From contig JAIXMF010000001.1 in NCBI GenBank assembly GCA_025201365.1, forward strand, positions 1,178,001 to 1,242,000: a stretch of 64,000 nucleotides of DNA, given 5' to 3'. The position numbers were made by a program, and so were the translations under genes. Position 1 is the first letter of the stretch. Each line of letters begins with the position of its first letter. This DNA is from Syncephalis plumigaleata (taxonomy: Eukaryota; Zoopagomycota; Zoopagomycetes; Zoopagales; Piptocephalidaceae). Below are positions 1-12,097 of the stretch, piece by piece. The notes beneath the pieces are model-generated. The model saw nothing but the letters and a program-made list of their open reading frames with translations, was not told where the DNA came from and did no database searches.

Positions 1-546
1 CATGTATCTTATAATATTCTATCCTCATTACAAATGCTCATCTAGTGTATACAGAATACGAGTAAATTATTCCTATAACATTTACGTAAAAACTAGCAAA
101 TATAAACTGTGATCCTTCTTTCCCATCCTTATTGGTTCTCACGTGGACCAATACTTCATTTACACACACACACACACACTTCCCTTATTCCTCACATTCC
201 TCACTCACCACTCTCGTCCCTTTATCAAACCTTCACCACCTCCTTCTCTCTCATTTTTCTCCTCTATTGACCAGTTCACCCACCCACTCAAACACATAAC
301 TTTTGTGAATGAGCGTGTGCGTGTGTGTGTGCGAAGTGAGTGTAAAAGCTAGCGTAATAAGTTCAAAGTGTTTAACAAGGGTTTCCACCCCAAACCAACA
401 ACGACCACACCTTCAAAAATCGAATAGTCAACACGGTTTATCACGATTATTGCGCTTCTATAAATACGCTCTGTGGTAGTTTCCCTGTTTTCTTGATTAT
501 TACGCACTTCAATTGCTCAGGGACACGCCACTTTATATAGTGCATT
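1..546. promoter_or_regulatory. 5' flank of the SNF2-family gene
   Basis: No convincing gene is visible. The stretch holds a CA-dinucleotide run near 163-179, a pyrimidine-rich tract at about 180-260 and a GT run near 318-331. The short ORF at 143-352 is low-complexity translation of these tracts. The likely promoter and 5' UTR of the downstream remodeller gene lie here. No specific binding site can be named. Confidence 0.4.
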
Positions 547-3500
547 ATGAGCCAACAGCCACCCACGGTCCCGTTGACCGGTATGGGCGGGCAGCAGACA
601 TCGGTCAATCTGACTGGTCCACTGACAGCAGATAAGATCAGGGCGATGATCTCGGTAGGTTTATGCTTATAAATTAGATCAACTGCTAAAAGGGCACGAT
701 CGACTAACTGTCCACGGTAATCACACGGGCATTATTGAAATATAGGCGGTTCAAGTGTTGGCACTACAAGGTGCAACCGAGCAAAATAATGCGGAATACG
801 CGCGTCTAGTTAGTATTCTTCATGCTGTGCAACAGAACGCACAATTACGCGCCCCTGCTATGACCGGTAAGTTAAATGATGATAGTAAGCGCAGATAGAT
901 GTAGTACATTTGTAGGATGACTTGTTAATAATACATATGATTGTATAATTTAGGTCAAACGAGTTTAACGGCTCAACAAGCAGCTTTACAGCAACAACAG
1001 CAACAGCAGCAGCAACAGCAACAGCAACAGTTGCAACAGCAGTTGGCTCAGAATAATGCTATGGCAACATCATTACAAGCCGTAACTTGTCAGCCACTCA
1101 AGCTGTACCAATGTCCTCCGGTGCTACACCTACTGCTGGCACACCAGTTTCATTGGCAAACAGTAACACGCCAGCTAATGGAAGTAACAAGACAAATGTG
1201 AATACGGGCAACAATGAAGCAGCTCCATTCTCGCAATCTCAATTGGATGCATTACGATATCAGATATATGCGTTTAAACTGATCGCCAAGAACATGCCAG
1301 TACCCGATCAATTGCAAAAGATGATATTCAACCTGAATGGTGGAGCAGATATGTCCAATGTAGCTGGTGCTCTACCTGCTGTCAGTACTGACAAGGTACC
1401 ACCTGCTGTGGCTAAAATCGCCGATACAGCACAGGCATTCCATGCGAATATGGCACGACAACAACAACAACAGCAAGCACAGCAACAAGCACAGCAACAA
1501 CAACAACAACAGCATCCATCTTCAATGCCTCGTAATCTTGCTGGTGCCGTTGTCGATAACTTAGATGCAGCTGACTCGACCATTACATCGTATACAAGTC
1601 CATATTCGTATCTGCAATCGCGTATTCCATTCCAAGCGCATGCTTCTCGTCAGCAACGACTTCTTGTACCGGCCATCCTACCTGTCGGTCTTAGCCCCTT
1701 TGAAATGGCACAAGAACGCGAACGACGAGTTAGATCACGCGTGCAATATCGTATTGAAGAGTTGGAATCATTGCCCAGCAATATAGCCGATACACCATTC
1801 ACAGGAGGTAACGCCCAAGTTGAAGACAGTGATGGTAGCGATGATAGCAATCAGTCTCAGTCTCCCGTACCGGCAAGTGCAAAACTACGTGCATTGATTG
1901 AATTGCGCGCACTACGCCTACTTGATCGTCAACGACGTGTAAGTTATAGCATGGCATGTATACACGAGTACGAGTATGATATCTAATCATTATGCATTAT
2001 AGCTACGCGATGAAATTATTCGTGGCATGAAACGTGCCACCACCTTGGCCACTGCTGCGGATCGAGCAGCCTATCGTCGACAGAAGAAGCAATCGCTACG
2101 CGAGGCAAGAATGACCGAACGACTAGAGCGTCAACAGCGTATGGAACGAGAACGTCGACTCAAGCAGAAACATCTGGATTATCTGCAAACCATTGTCAAT
2201 CACGGTCGTGACATGTCAGCATGGCATCGATCACACCAACGTCGTCAGGCCAATCTGGCTCGTCTAGTTGTTCAGCATCATGTCACCATGGAGCGAGAGG
2301 AGCAGCGTCGAGCAGAACGAGCGGCCAAGGAACGTCTCAAGGCATTGAAGGTATGTAACACGTAATATAGGCAGTATATATGTTATTTACCAACTGCTAC
2401 TAGGCGGATGATGAAGAAACCTATATGAAATTGGTATCAGAGGCCAAGAACGATCGATTGCAGCATCTGCTTAGTCAGACCGACGCCTATTTGGAGACAC
2501 TAGCCAATGCCGTCAAGGAACAACAGAATCTAGTTGGCGGTGCAGCCGATCAAATAATGCGTGGCAATGATGTGGAAGAGGATGAAGATGTAAGTGTTCT
2601 ATGACATATAGCTATATCCTTATTCATTCATTCCTAATAATATATATATGACTATATAATATAGCCCAACAAACGAGTTGACTACTATGCCGTGGCACAT
2701 CGTATACGAGAGTCAGTCACTGAACAGCCTAGCATATTAGTGGGCGGTAAACTAAAGGAATATCAGGTGAGTTAACACGAATATGAATGCATAGCCCGAA
2801 TGAATGCTTATTTCTTTCTATTTACATCTGCATTTATAGATTCGTGGTCTGGAATGGATGGCATCATTGTATAATAATCGATTGAATGGTATTCTTGCTG
2901 GTAAGTTTCCTATTTCTACTTCAATTCTATAGCAGTACAACTAACTCGTCTACAGATGAAATGGGTCTCGGTAAAACGATTCAGACTATTTCATTGATTA
3001 CTTATTTGATCGAGAAGAAACGTCAAAATGGACCATTCCTTATTATTGTGCCATTATCTACGCTAACCAATTGGACATTGGAATTCGAGAAATGGGCACC
3101 TTCAGTTGTCAAGGTTGTCTATCGTGGTACACCTGGTGTACGACGTGATATTCAACAAAATGAAATACGTCACGGTAACTTCCAAGTATTACTAACGACC
3201 TATGAGTACATTATCAAGGATAAACACGTACTAAGCAAGATCAAATGGATTCATATGGTTATCGATGAAGGACATCGTATGAAGAATACACAATCACGTC
3301 TTACCACCACATTGACTCAATTCTATACATCGCGACATCGTCTTATTCTTACTGGTACACCTTTACAGGTAATGATTGATATGCTTGTTATTGTTATGTA
3401 ATCATGTCTAATTCATTTGTTTATCTGCTTTCCCTTATTATAGAATAACTTGCCTGAATTATGGGCTCTTTTGAACTTTATTCTTCCGCGTATCTTCAAT

Positions 3501-6290
3501 TCAGTCAAGGGTTTCGATGAATGGTTCTCGACACCATTTGCTACTCAAGGTGGACAAGAGAAGATTGAACTGAATGAAGAAGAGTCGATTCTTATTATTC
3601 GACGTTTACATAAGGTGAGCTATTTCTGTTGTAGTTGTTTATATTATCTTATTCATATAATATGATGATTATACTAGGTATTACGTCCATTCTTACTACG
3701 TCGATTGAAGAAAGATGTCGAGTCAGAATTGCCTGACAAGGTTGAAACGATTGTCAAGTGTCGTTTATCACCATTACAACAGAGATTGTATCAACAAGTA
3801 CGTGCCAAGGGTTACATTCGTACTGGTGTTAGTAATGATAAAGGGTAAGTAATAGATGAGTTGCACTATTATATACATGTATATTTATACATTATTATTA
3901 CTAGAAAACATGGCAAGCGTGGTTAAGCAACATTCTAATGCAACTACGTAAAGTATGCAATCATCCATATGTCTTTAATGAGGTTGAGGACGATGTTAGT
4001 CCTGATCATTTATACGATGACAATCTATTCCGTACATCTGGCAAGTTTGAAATACTGGATCGTATTCTGCCGAAACTATTCCGTGCTGGTCATCGTGTCT
4101 TGATGTTCTTCCAAATGACTGAAGTGATGAATATTATGATGGATTATATGGCATATCGTAATATTGAATGTCTACGACTTGATGGTACCACAAAGGTAAA
4201 TAGCAAATGATCATATATGTATATAATATCTATATGTATATTAATAATGATGTATAGTCTGAGGAACGTTCATTGTTGTTGAAAGCCTTCAATGCACCTG
4301 ATTCCGTCTACAAGCATTCTTATTGAGTACTCGTGCTGGTGGTTTGGGTCTTAATTACAAACAGCCGACACAGTTATTATCTTTGATTCTGACTGGTAAG
4401 TGTAGTTGAAGTATGATAGATGACTATATATTCACTATTATTACTATAGGAATCCACATCAGGATCTTCAGGCACAAGATCGTGCTCATCGTATTGGTCA
4501 AACAAAGGAAGTGCGTATTCTTCGATTGATACGGTGAACTCGATTGAGGAGACGATCCTTGCTCGTGCCAATTATAAACTCGATCTGGATGGCAAGGTTA
4601 TTCAAGCGGGTAAATTCGACAACAAGAGTACGGAAGCAGATCGTGAAGCATTCCTTCGTTCATTGCTCGAGGATAATACGGCAGCTGGTCAGGAAGAGGA
4701 GGAGACCGAAGATGACGACGATGTCAATGAGATGATAGCACGAACAGAAGACGAGTTGACCCTATTTAAGCAGATGGACGTTGAACGTCGCGATGAAGAA
4801 CTGCGTATCTGGCGTGAACGCGGTAATACAGGCCCTCTACCAGAACGTCTTATTCAACTTGAAGAGTTACCGGAACTCTACCGAGAGAGGACATCTCGAC
4901 CGAGGAGGATGATCCGGATGACTTTGGTCGTGGACAGCGTGCACGTGGCCGAGTCTATTATGACGATTTCCTTACGGAGGAACAATTCTTGGTGGCACTC
5001 GAGGATGAAGACGTTGACCTACAAGATGTCATTCGTAAGAAACAAGCCAATCGTCAGGCACGCGATGAAGGTCGTAAACGTAAACACTAGCGACTATTGC
5101 TGCTGCAGGTGGTGGTGTAGGCGGTAATACCGATCCTGAAAGTGAGGAAGCAATGCAAGCTACACCGGCACGACGAGGTCGTCCACCTAAAACACCAAAA
5201 AGCAATGCGGCAAGTGATGAAGGTGCTAGTGCAGCATCATCATCAGCACGACGAGGTCGCAAGCGTAAGAATGATGTCGAATCGCATGACTCGGATGGTA
5301 GTGTCCAGAAAGGAGTAAGTTACTCGGATTACACTCATACAATCTTATGCTAATAATCATGATTATAGACAACGGCCAAGAAACGACGTGGTCGTCTATC
5401 TGCACTCGATAAAGTACCAGAAACCTTGCCGGCATCTGTACGCCAACAACTTACGGAAGCATGTGAGTCCATCATGGACATGATGCGTAGTGAAATCAAC
5501 GAGGACTACGATCCACCGATGGAACGATCCAAGATATTTGAAGATCTACCCTCCAAGTCACAATGGCCACATTATTATCAAATCATTAAGAAACCAATCT
5601 CATTGAAGATGATCGAGAAGCGTATTCACTCGCCGTACTATCGAAATATCGAAGGATTCAAACAAGATTTATTGCAAATGTTTGAGAATGCCACGACATT
5701 CAACGTGGAGGAATCACAAGTGTACATTGATGCCATCTATTTACGAGTAAGTATTGTATTTATTTGGATAAACAACATAGCAATAACATTGTTGCTATTA
5801 GAATATGGTATTAGGTGAAATTGAAACGTTAATCGCATCAGGCAAGGTATTGCCACCTAATACATTAATGTCGGCTACTGCTACTGCTACTACTTCAGCA
5901 GCATCTACACCAGCAAGAATGGGACACAACGATACTGATAATCCATTCATCAGTACTTATGGACAATCTACGTTAAACTATACGGATGGTAGAAGTAATA
6001 CACCTACGATGCATGGCCATCATCATACTAGTAGTGTGGCATCAATGAGTCATGCCAGTCAACTAAGTGATTCAGAACCAGATGTAGCAGAACGTAAGTA
6101 GTAACATGATAGATGAGTTACTATAAGGTAGAAGTAAAATACTAATAGTTATTTATCATATAGGGATGACGATAATGCAACATCATCCTCGTTAAAGATT
6201 AGAATTAAACGACAATCGTATTTCAATGCCAGTGACGATGAGGATGACGATGGCGGTGCTGGTGGTGCTACTGGTAATAACGCCTATTAA
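547..6290 (+). CDS. SWI/SNF-family chromatin-remodelling ATPase (Sth1/Snf2/Brahma type)
   Basis: Catalytic subunit of a SWI/SNF or RSC-type complex, an ATP-driven nucleosome remodeller in the nucleus. I read 16 exons: 547-654, 746-866, 954-1938, 2003-2350, 2404-2589, 2665-2766, 2840-2900, 2956-3368, 3444-3614, 3678-3844, 3905-4195, 4258-4395, 4450-5314, 5369-5746, 5802-6094, 6164-6290. Domains in order: polyglutamine tract; QLQ (about residues 168-205); basic HSA helix (406-520); SNF2 ATPase with DEMGLGKT (about 638) and DEGH; helicase C with motif [13 protein letters not shown] (about 1040); acidic SnAC-like region; AT-hook RRGRPPK (about 1274); bromodomain (about 1345-1455) with the conserved Asn in ENATTFN. 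Seven apparent -1 slips (near 1085, 3924, 4314, 4355, 4530, 4886, 5090) interrupt the frame, but the conserved sequence continues across each. With seven bases restored the exons sum to 1,586 codons plus stop. I take these as assembly errors, not a pseudogene. Assignment to RSC rather than SWI/SNF is not possible from the sequence alone. Confidence 0.93.
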
Positions 6291-6391
6291 TTTCTAATTT
6301 TCTTGATTTGTTTTATATGTTGATGTTGATGTTGATGCTGCTATTCCTGCACACAATATGATTTATTCGATGGCTGATAAATAAATAAATA

Positions 6392-6615
6392 CAGTGTTTC
6401 TCCAACCAATTAACATTGCTAAACTTTTGCAGTTTATTAATAAATAGATTTGCACAATGTTAACACATCATCGCATTGCTATTATTATAGTAGTGTCATT
6501 GCCTAGCAGTTGAGGATTATCACTACTCACATCTAAATACGTAAGTGTTAACCTATCTATTATTTATTCGTAAAGACAGAAAGGCTAACTGCGCAAATTG
6601 GATGGAAAGAGCCTG
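6392..6615 (+). mobile_element. MITE copy A, TIR element with TA target duplication
   Basis: A 224-bp element beginning CAGTGTTTCTCCAACC and ending GGAAAGAGCCTG, flanked by TA on both sides (6390-6391 and 6616-6617). The right 26 bp (6590-6615) match the right ends of the copies at 18464 and 39085. The left end shares the block following the TIR (TTTATTAATAAATAGATT) with them. The interior contains a segment (GCAGTTGAGG) found also in the 39085 copy. It has no coding capacity. The TA duplication and CAGTG terminus are typical of Tc1/mariner-type elements. It sits in the 430-bp gap between two convergent genes, about 100 bp from each stop codon. Confidence 0.8.
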
Positions 6616-6723
6616 TAAATACACGCTAATAAATTGGTATATGATTAATAATATTGTTTGTATTTTATTGGCACTATTATTATTAGAGAAGGCAACGAAA
6701 GAACGAGTCAATCATACTTGCTC

Positions 6724-7602
6724 TTATTGCACTTTAACCACCTTTGTCGTTTCGCGTTTACGTGTGCCACGAATGTAAGTGTCACGATACATTTGAACGA
6801 ATAGACCCAGGTAGATGGTCAACAATGATGCAGCGGTCAATCCACCGACACTGGCAAAACCATCGCAGCGACGTGTGTGTGGCAAGAAGCTAAAGTGACG
6901 CGAGACGTAATAGTTGTACATGCAAGTGTACACCACCATAAGATCGACGACAAACTGAGTGATTTGCATGGTGGTAATGTACTTCTTCCACCAGACGCGA
7001 ATACCTCGAGATGCCAGGTAGAAGTAGTAGTACATCACGACGTGTACCCCCAAGTTGATAGCGATCGGGAACCAAGAAACGGTCACACCGTAGATGAGTT
7101 GCACGTAGCATAGCAGCATGGTCTGACTATGATGGAAGTAATGCAGGAATTCGAGTGGTTTCTTCTTGAAGGCCAACAATAAAGTGTCCAATAGTTCGTA
7201 GTACTTGAACAGATAATTAATGTAGTAGAGCAATTCTAGGCGTGAAGTCCATGCATCCTGCTCGCAAATAGCCCAGCCAAATCCTTTGGTCAACACCATT
7301 GGCACGGCCTGCTCGAGAATGAGCGCAAGTAGGACGGCACTTCCCACACTTAGGGCAAGGTTGTGTAGGCGCGATAGCAATGGAAAAGAGATGGGCTCGC
7401 GATTACGCATCATGGCCTGAATACCAAAGATGACCGCTAGATAGCCGACGCCCACGAGGATCACTTCCGTCCAAGTGGATAATGGTGTGGTACCAATCTT
7501 GAAGCGAAAGTTATCCGGATGATTGCCTATCAACATGGTATAGACCGGGGCAAGCATATCGAACAGGCTGAAGCCTGATGAAATGGATGAAGCGGTCGTC
7601 AT
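6724..7602 (-). CDS. ELO-family fatty acid elongase, intronless paralogue
   Basis: Very-long-chain fatty acid elongase (3-ketoacyl-CoA synthase) of the ER membrane, which condenses malonyl-CoA with acyl-CoA. It is a single 292-residue ORF, a usual length for the family. Visible hallmarks are KKKPLEFLHYFHHSQTM, containing the HxxHH catalytic histidine box, the preceding YYINYLFKYYELLDT stretch, and several hydrophobic membrane spans. The C-terminus is basic (RGTRKRETTKVVK). It is clearly paralogous to the elongase at 14858-15924, sharing for example RVWWKKYxTTMQI and the FKYYEL motif, but lacks both introns of that gene. It is convergent with the remodeller gene, with a MITE between them. Substrate chain length cannot be read from the sequence. 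Confidence 0.93.
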   Translation of the reverse strand: MTTASSISSGFSLFDMLAPVYTMLIGNHPDNFRFKIGTTPLSTWTEVILVGVGYLAVIFGIQAMMRNREPISFPLLSRLHNLALSVGSAVLLALILEQAVPMVLTKGFGWAICEQDAWTSRLELLYYINYLFKYYELLDTLLLAFKKKPLEFLHYFHHSQTMLLCYVQLIYGVTVSWFPIAINLGVHVVMYYYFYLASRGIRVWWKKYITTMQITQFVVDLMVVYTCMYNYYVSRHFSFLPHTRRCDGFASVGGLTAASLLTIYLGLFVQMYRDTYIRGTRKRETTKVVKVQ

Positions 7603-10260
7603 CGTCGCAATATATATATATATACTTTACGAAGTAACTAAAAAGAAACGTTTGCTACTGCTGTCTTTGTCGTTTTATGTGTATACAAATCAACCACAAA
7701 TCAATTGATACTTTAATAATGACACGATGGTAAGTTCAATAGGTTGAACAAAAAGAAAAGAAGAAAAAACAAGCATAGACGCTATTAACGATGGATAAGT
7801 CGCTGAGACAAGTATCGTATTATATAGGAGGCGGTTGTGCCATCGAGTATCTCTTTGGATTTCATTGAATTACCGAGAGTACTCACGGTTCTGTATGTGT
7901 TCTGATTTCCGATATTGGGGAAGGAAGATTAAGGATAAACAAATGAGGACACGTATTGCGTGTATAGGCAAAAACCGGCCTGATTCATTCGTTGGGGGAG
8001 GAGGGACAATCATGGTAATAATAACACCATCTCCTAGATAACAAACATGTAGGACTACATAACACGCATATCAGACAAAGGAAAGCCGTGCACGGTTGGG
8101 GTAAGCATTCCTCTCTTCCCTTTTTCTCTTTCATTATCTCTGATTATCGCAGTCTCCGTTCTAAACGGGATTTGCACTCCCGAATGTGAATGAAAGAACA
8201 GCAAGATAACATAACAGAGGAATGTGTGTGTGTGTGTGTAATGTGCCACCATCATTATCGCCATTTATCGCCTTGTGATATGGACGATCCTATACTACTA
8301 CTCCGATAAACATAGGAATCATTGACATGGTATATGGTAAACGTTATTCTGATAGTACGAGTAACAGTAATAAGAATACTGATCAGCTAATTAATATTAC
8401 CAATGGTAATGGAATAACATAGACATGGCATGAATGATGCTGTATTACATTTGTAATACACGTACACATACAAAATATGTACCAATATGTTGCAATAAAT
8501 GACTGGAATAAGTAATGATTATCATGGTGCTAATGAAGTGAAACAAACATACATTTATAAGGTAAAATGATAATAATAAAGATCATTTTTATACTATTTA
8601 CATGAAATGATTATAAAATCATAATAGTTATTCAATTAGTGTATTCACACTGCTAAAGAAGAAGAAAAGAAAAGAAAAAGAGCAAGGGAAAGACTATTTA
8701 TCCGTAGTTATATTTGTGCATCACTACTGCATATAATGATTTGTAGTAGCAGCAGTAGTAGTAGTAGAATAAATCCTACAAGCATAACAGCAACACTGAA
8801 TGATGCATGTAGTGGATCTGTACAAGGACATTAGTAGTGGGAATCAAAGTGCATATGAGCCATAACATCAGGTGAGAATTAACGACTATCGCCGACATTG
8901 TGATCCGCATGTTTACATGTATGCATAACAAAGAATGAATGAATGAATGAATGAGGAGAGGGTACAGCAATCAATGGTGCATGCAATATCCTTGTTATAC
9001 GTAGATGTTGTTTACTGGCATTATCTATTCAAAGGAATAGCAACAAAATGAATAATCTAGGAGATTGAATTCCATATTATCATCGGGTAAATAGTCAAGA
9101 AGATCAATCTACATAAGAATGACTCGTCAAAGTAATTTATTGTATGTTCAACATCATAGTACATTAATGAATAATGGATTCAATACATGATGATATCAAT
9201 GATGCCTAGTAGAATTGCGTCAAGTATTCGTGTACAATTGCAATAACAAGATAAGAATAGATCAGCTGTCACTTCTTCAATATCACATCCATCATGTCGA
9301 CTATCCATCATGTGCGTTACACTGAGTTGCACCACCGCCATTCCATTTGGGCCATCCCTCAATGATACGCGCAAGAAATGGAGCATGCTTGAAGCGTTCT
9401 TTTCGCCGATTGGCTCCATGGTCATTGCACGCTGTCCATTTGCAAAGCAGCGAGCATCGAGTAGAAGCTGGATCAGCCATAGTTATTCGTTTACTTTCAG
9501 CCAGCTTTGTAGCACCATCAGCAATTGGATGGCGCAATATACACAAGTATCACCGAACAGGTTGGGCCGTGCCAACAATAGCCGTACCATTTGGAAATGG
9601 CGCACATACGCACGCACGTCCGTCTGTCCATCTACAGTCAAGCATTCACGAGGTAGTCGTGTATAGCAACTTATCCATCAGTATCGTAGCCATTCATTGT
9701 AACGCTTGGCAATATCGTTCTACGGATGATCCCGTTGATGTGACTGGTGGTTGCCATGTAGGAAGAAGCACCATGCCCGGGAATGGCATTATATATGCAC
9801 TATTACCGGTAGTGAAGCAGAGCTATTCTTTTCACTACACCTTTGCCGATAACGAGTGCATGCTAAGGCGTTTTTCTTTTCTTGCCTACGTGGACTGCAT
9901 TGCCACTATACACGGATATACCGGAATATCTCGTATGTGTTATGTGTGTACGCGTGTATATGTGTGCGTGTACATGTGTGTGTGTGTGTGTGTGCGTGTA
10001 TACACGCCTATGCCTGGCGAAACCATTGCGTTCGTACTGGCGCAACAGCGATCGACGTTTGTATGGACAAGCGCGGATAAAGTAACCTGTTTTGGAGGAT
10101 CATGCGACACGTTTCCCTACCATTCTATTCGGACAATTTGTTAGTACCTGCCATTCATGGTAATAGCAATCCGTGCAATTGACCAATAATGAAAGTGAAG
10201 ATGGGTAGGTGCATGTTCTTTTCTTCTTACTAGAACAACGAATGAACCAAAGTTAATAGC

Positions 10261-10294
<34 letters not shown>

Positions 10295-12097
10295 CATGTA
10301 GTATACACTGCTATGTTTGATCGTGAAAAAGTACTCGTGTCTAGTGCAGTGAACCGAGTAGTCGGATAATCTAAACTCCTCCTACTTGACAGTTGTAGCG
10401 ATACCAGTGCTAAGCTGCACACAAGCATTGCTCTATGGGATTGTCAAGCAGCTGCACTGTTGCCTCGCAGCTAATGCATATTAGCCTCTGTCAGATAAGT
10501 GGGGGCCCCAATTATGGCGTGCGAATATAGTATGCTTGATGCTGGACCTCTCTCTCTCGCTCTCTCTCTGTATGGACTTGGTGACTGTGATAACACCGCT
10601 GCAGTCTATTCTTGTGCGGCAATGACAGGCACGACATGTGTAAGCACATGAGTAACATTGGTCAACTAGACGCTTGTTGCATGAGTACGCGTCCACATGT
10701 GCATCGCGATAAGTTATAACTTGTGCCATGTATGTACGCGTGCTGCTAAAACAATGACCATGAATTCTGCTTGTTTTACTCGGTTAGGAGTGGCCTTTGG
10801 CGCGATGCTATTTGCATTGGTGCTGCCTCTCGTAAGAAAAACAAAAGAGAGAGAGAGAGAGACATATGCAATATCACTTGACGCTGAGTATGCACTTCTT
10901 GTTCATTAACAGTGAAGTGCTTTAGTTTTTGTTGTATTTTTTCCTACACCCTGAATCATCTCATGCAACGCGTCCATTCATGGGGAATCATCTTGACCGC
11001 GTCATCTATTCTCGCTAGCGTGCCCTTTGCTATTAATCAAATAACAGAATAAAGTATTTGTTACCACTAGTATCGCTACTACTACTACTACTGCCAGTAC
11101 CATCAATGATAAGAAACATGGCTTATCTCCGTGACGCCTTACGATGAATGAAAGCACGGATCATCCTCTGCGTTGCTGTTACTGCTAAATTATTTTCATT
11201 TCCAGCTATCGATGCCAAGTGTAACCGACAAGCATTGCCATCCAGCAATGTTAATCAGCACCATTCATCAATATACGCGTAAGATTGTCTCTATTCATGG
11301 TACTGCATATAGAAAATGTAGTCATTTATGGAATGGCGTGTTTGGGTGTGGCGTATTGTAGTGTATTATTTTTTTGGAAATGGGTTTGATTGCTTTTAGT
11401 GGATGAACAAGCCGCGCAGAACATTGTGCATGGCATTGGTGCCACAGTACTCGGCCATTTTTACGCCGTCCTCGTTGTTGACCATTCCACTCTACCCTCA
11501 GTATAATCTCGTGCATTGTACTTGTGTGTGTGGTGTGTGCATCGTGTGTGTATCAGTTATGTGTATCAGTATGTATGTGTGTACTACCTGCAGCCTGATG
11601 AAGGATCCCCTATACTATCATCAAATATCTAGTTCGTAAATAAAATAAAAAGCGCCGCTCTTTCCACTCCAACGGGTACGGCAATGATATCTGTTCATTT
11701 CAATTGTTGTCGTTTTTCTTCTTCCATCACCGACTAACAACAGCAACAGCAACAACGACACTGTGATAACTTGCTGTAGCATTACTATTTGATATCTAAC
11801 CACATACTCTGTTTACATAGTTGACTATTGTCGGTTCTTGTGCTTGTATGGGACTGTGTTTCTTTATATTATTTTGTATCTGCCATCCTATTAGTTCTAC
11901 GCTACTATTGTTACCGTGGCGTTTTTACTATCTCTATCTCTATCACTATCACTATCTCTATACTAGCTAATATATCTTCCATATTTTGTTTATTTCTTTT
12001 TGGTTGTATTGTCTTATCGAACTACTACCAACGACCATTATCGCTTCTCGCTTATTGTTAGTGCTTTGTAAATTCACTCTACTTTATTATCGTCATC
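7603..12097. other. 4.5-kb spacer between divergent elongase and methyltransferase genes
   Basis: No confident gene. An AT microsatellite lies just upstream of the elongase start (about 7608-7622). Polypurine and polypyrimidine tracts follow, then a GT run (about 9975-9996), a GATA run (about 10261-10294) and a GA run (about 10847-10862). The part between about 9300 and 11500 has a higher GC content than the rest and holds short open stretches on both strands that look faintly protein-like. None has a recognisable domain, and stops interrupt every frame. It may contain a decayed or poorly assembled gene. Confidence 0.4.
10261..10294. repeat. GATA tetranucleotide microsatellite
   Basis: About eight tandem GATA units in the elongase-methyltransferase spacer. 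Confidence 0.9.

Noticed and set aside
1082-1093. 12-nt GT...AG mini-intron near the frame change in exon 3 of the remodeller
   Set aside because: Far too short to splice, and a multiple of three, so it would not change the frame. A single lost base explains the slip better.
1308-1583. Cys-rich minus-strand ORF of 91 codons
   Set aside because: It is the antisense of the CAA/CAG polyglutamine tract in the remodeller gene; the cysteines come from TGT/TGC codons opposite the repeat.
9347-10144. 265-codon plus-strand ORF
   Set aside because: It ends in translation of a GT run, has no domain or signal, and competing open frames exist on the other strand. Not supported as a gene.
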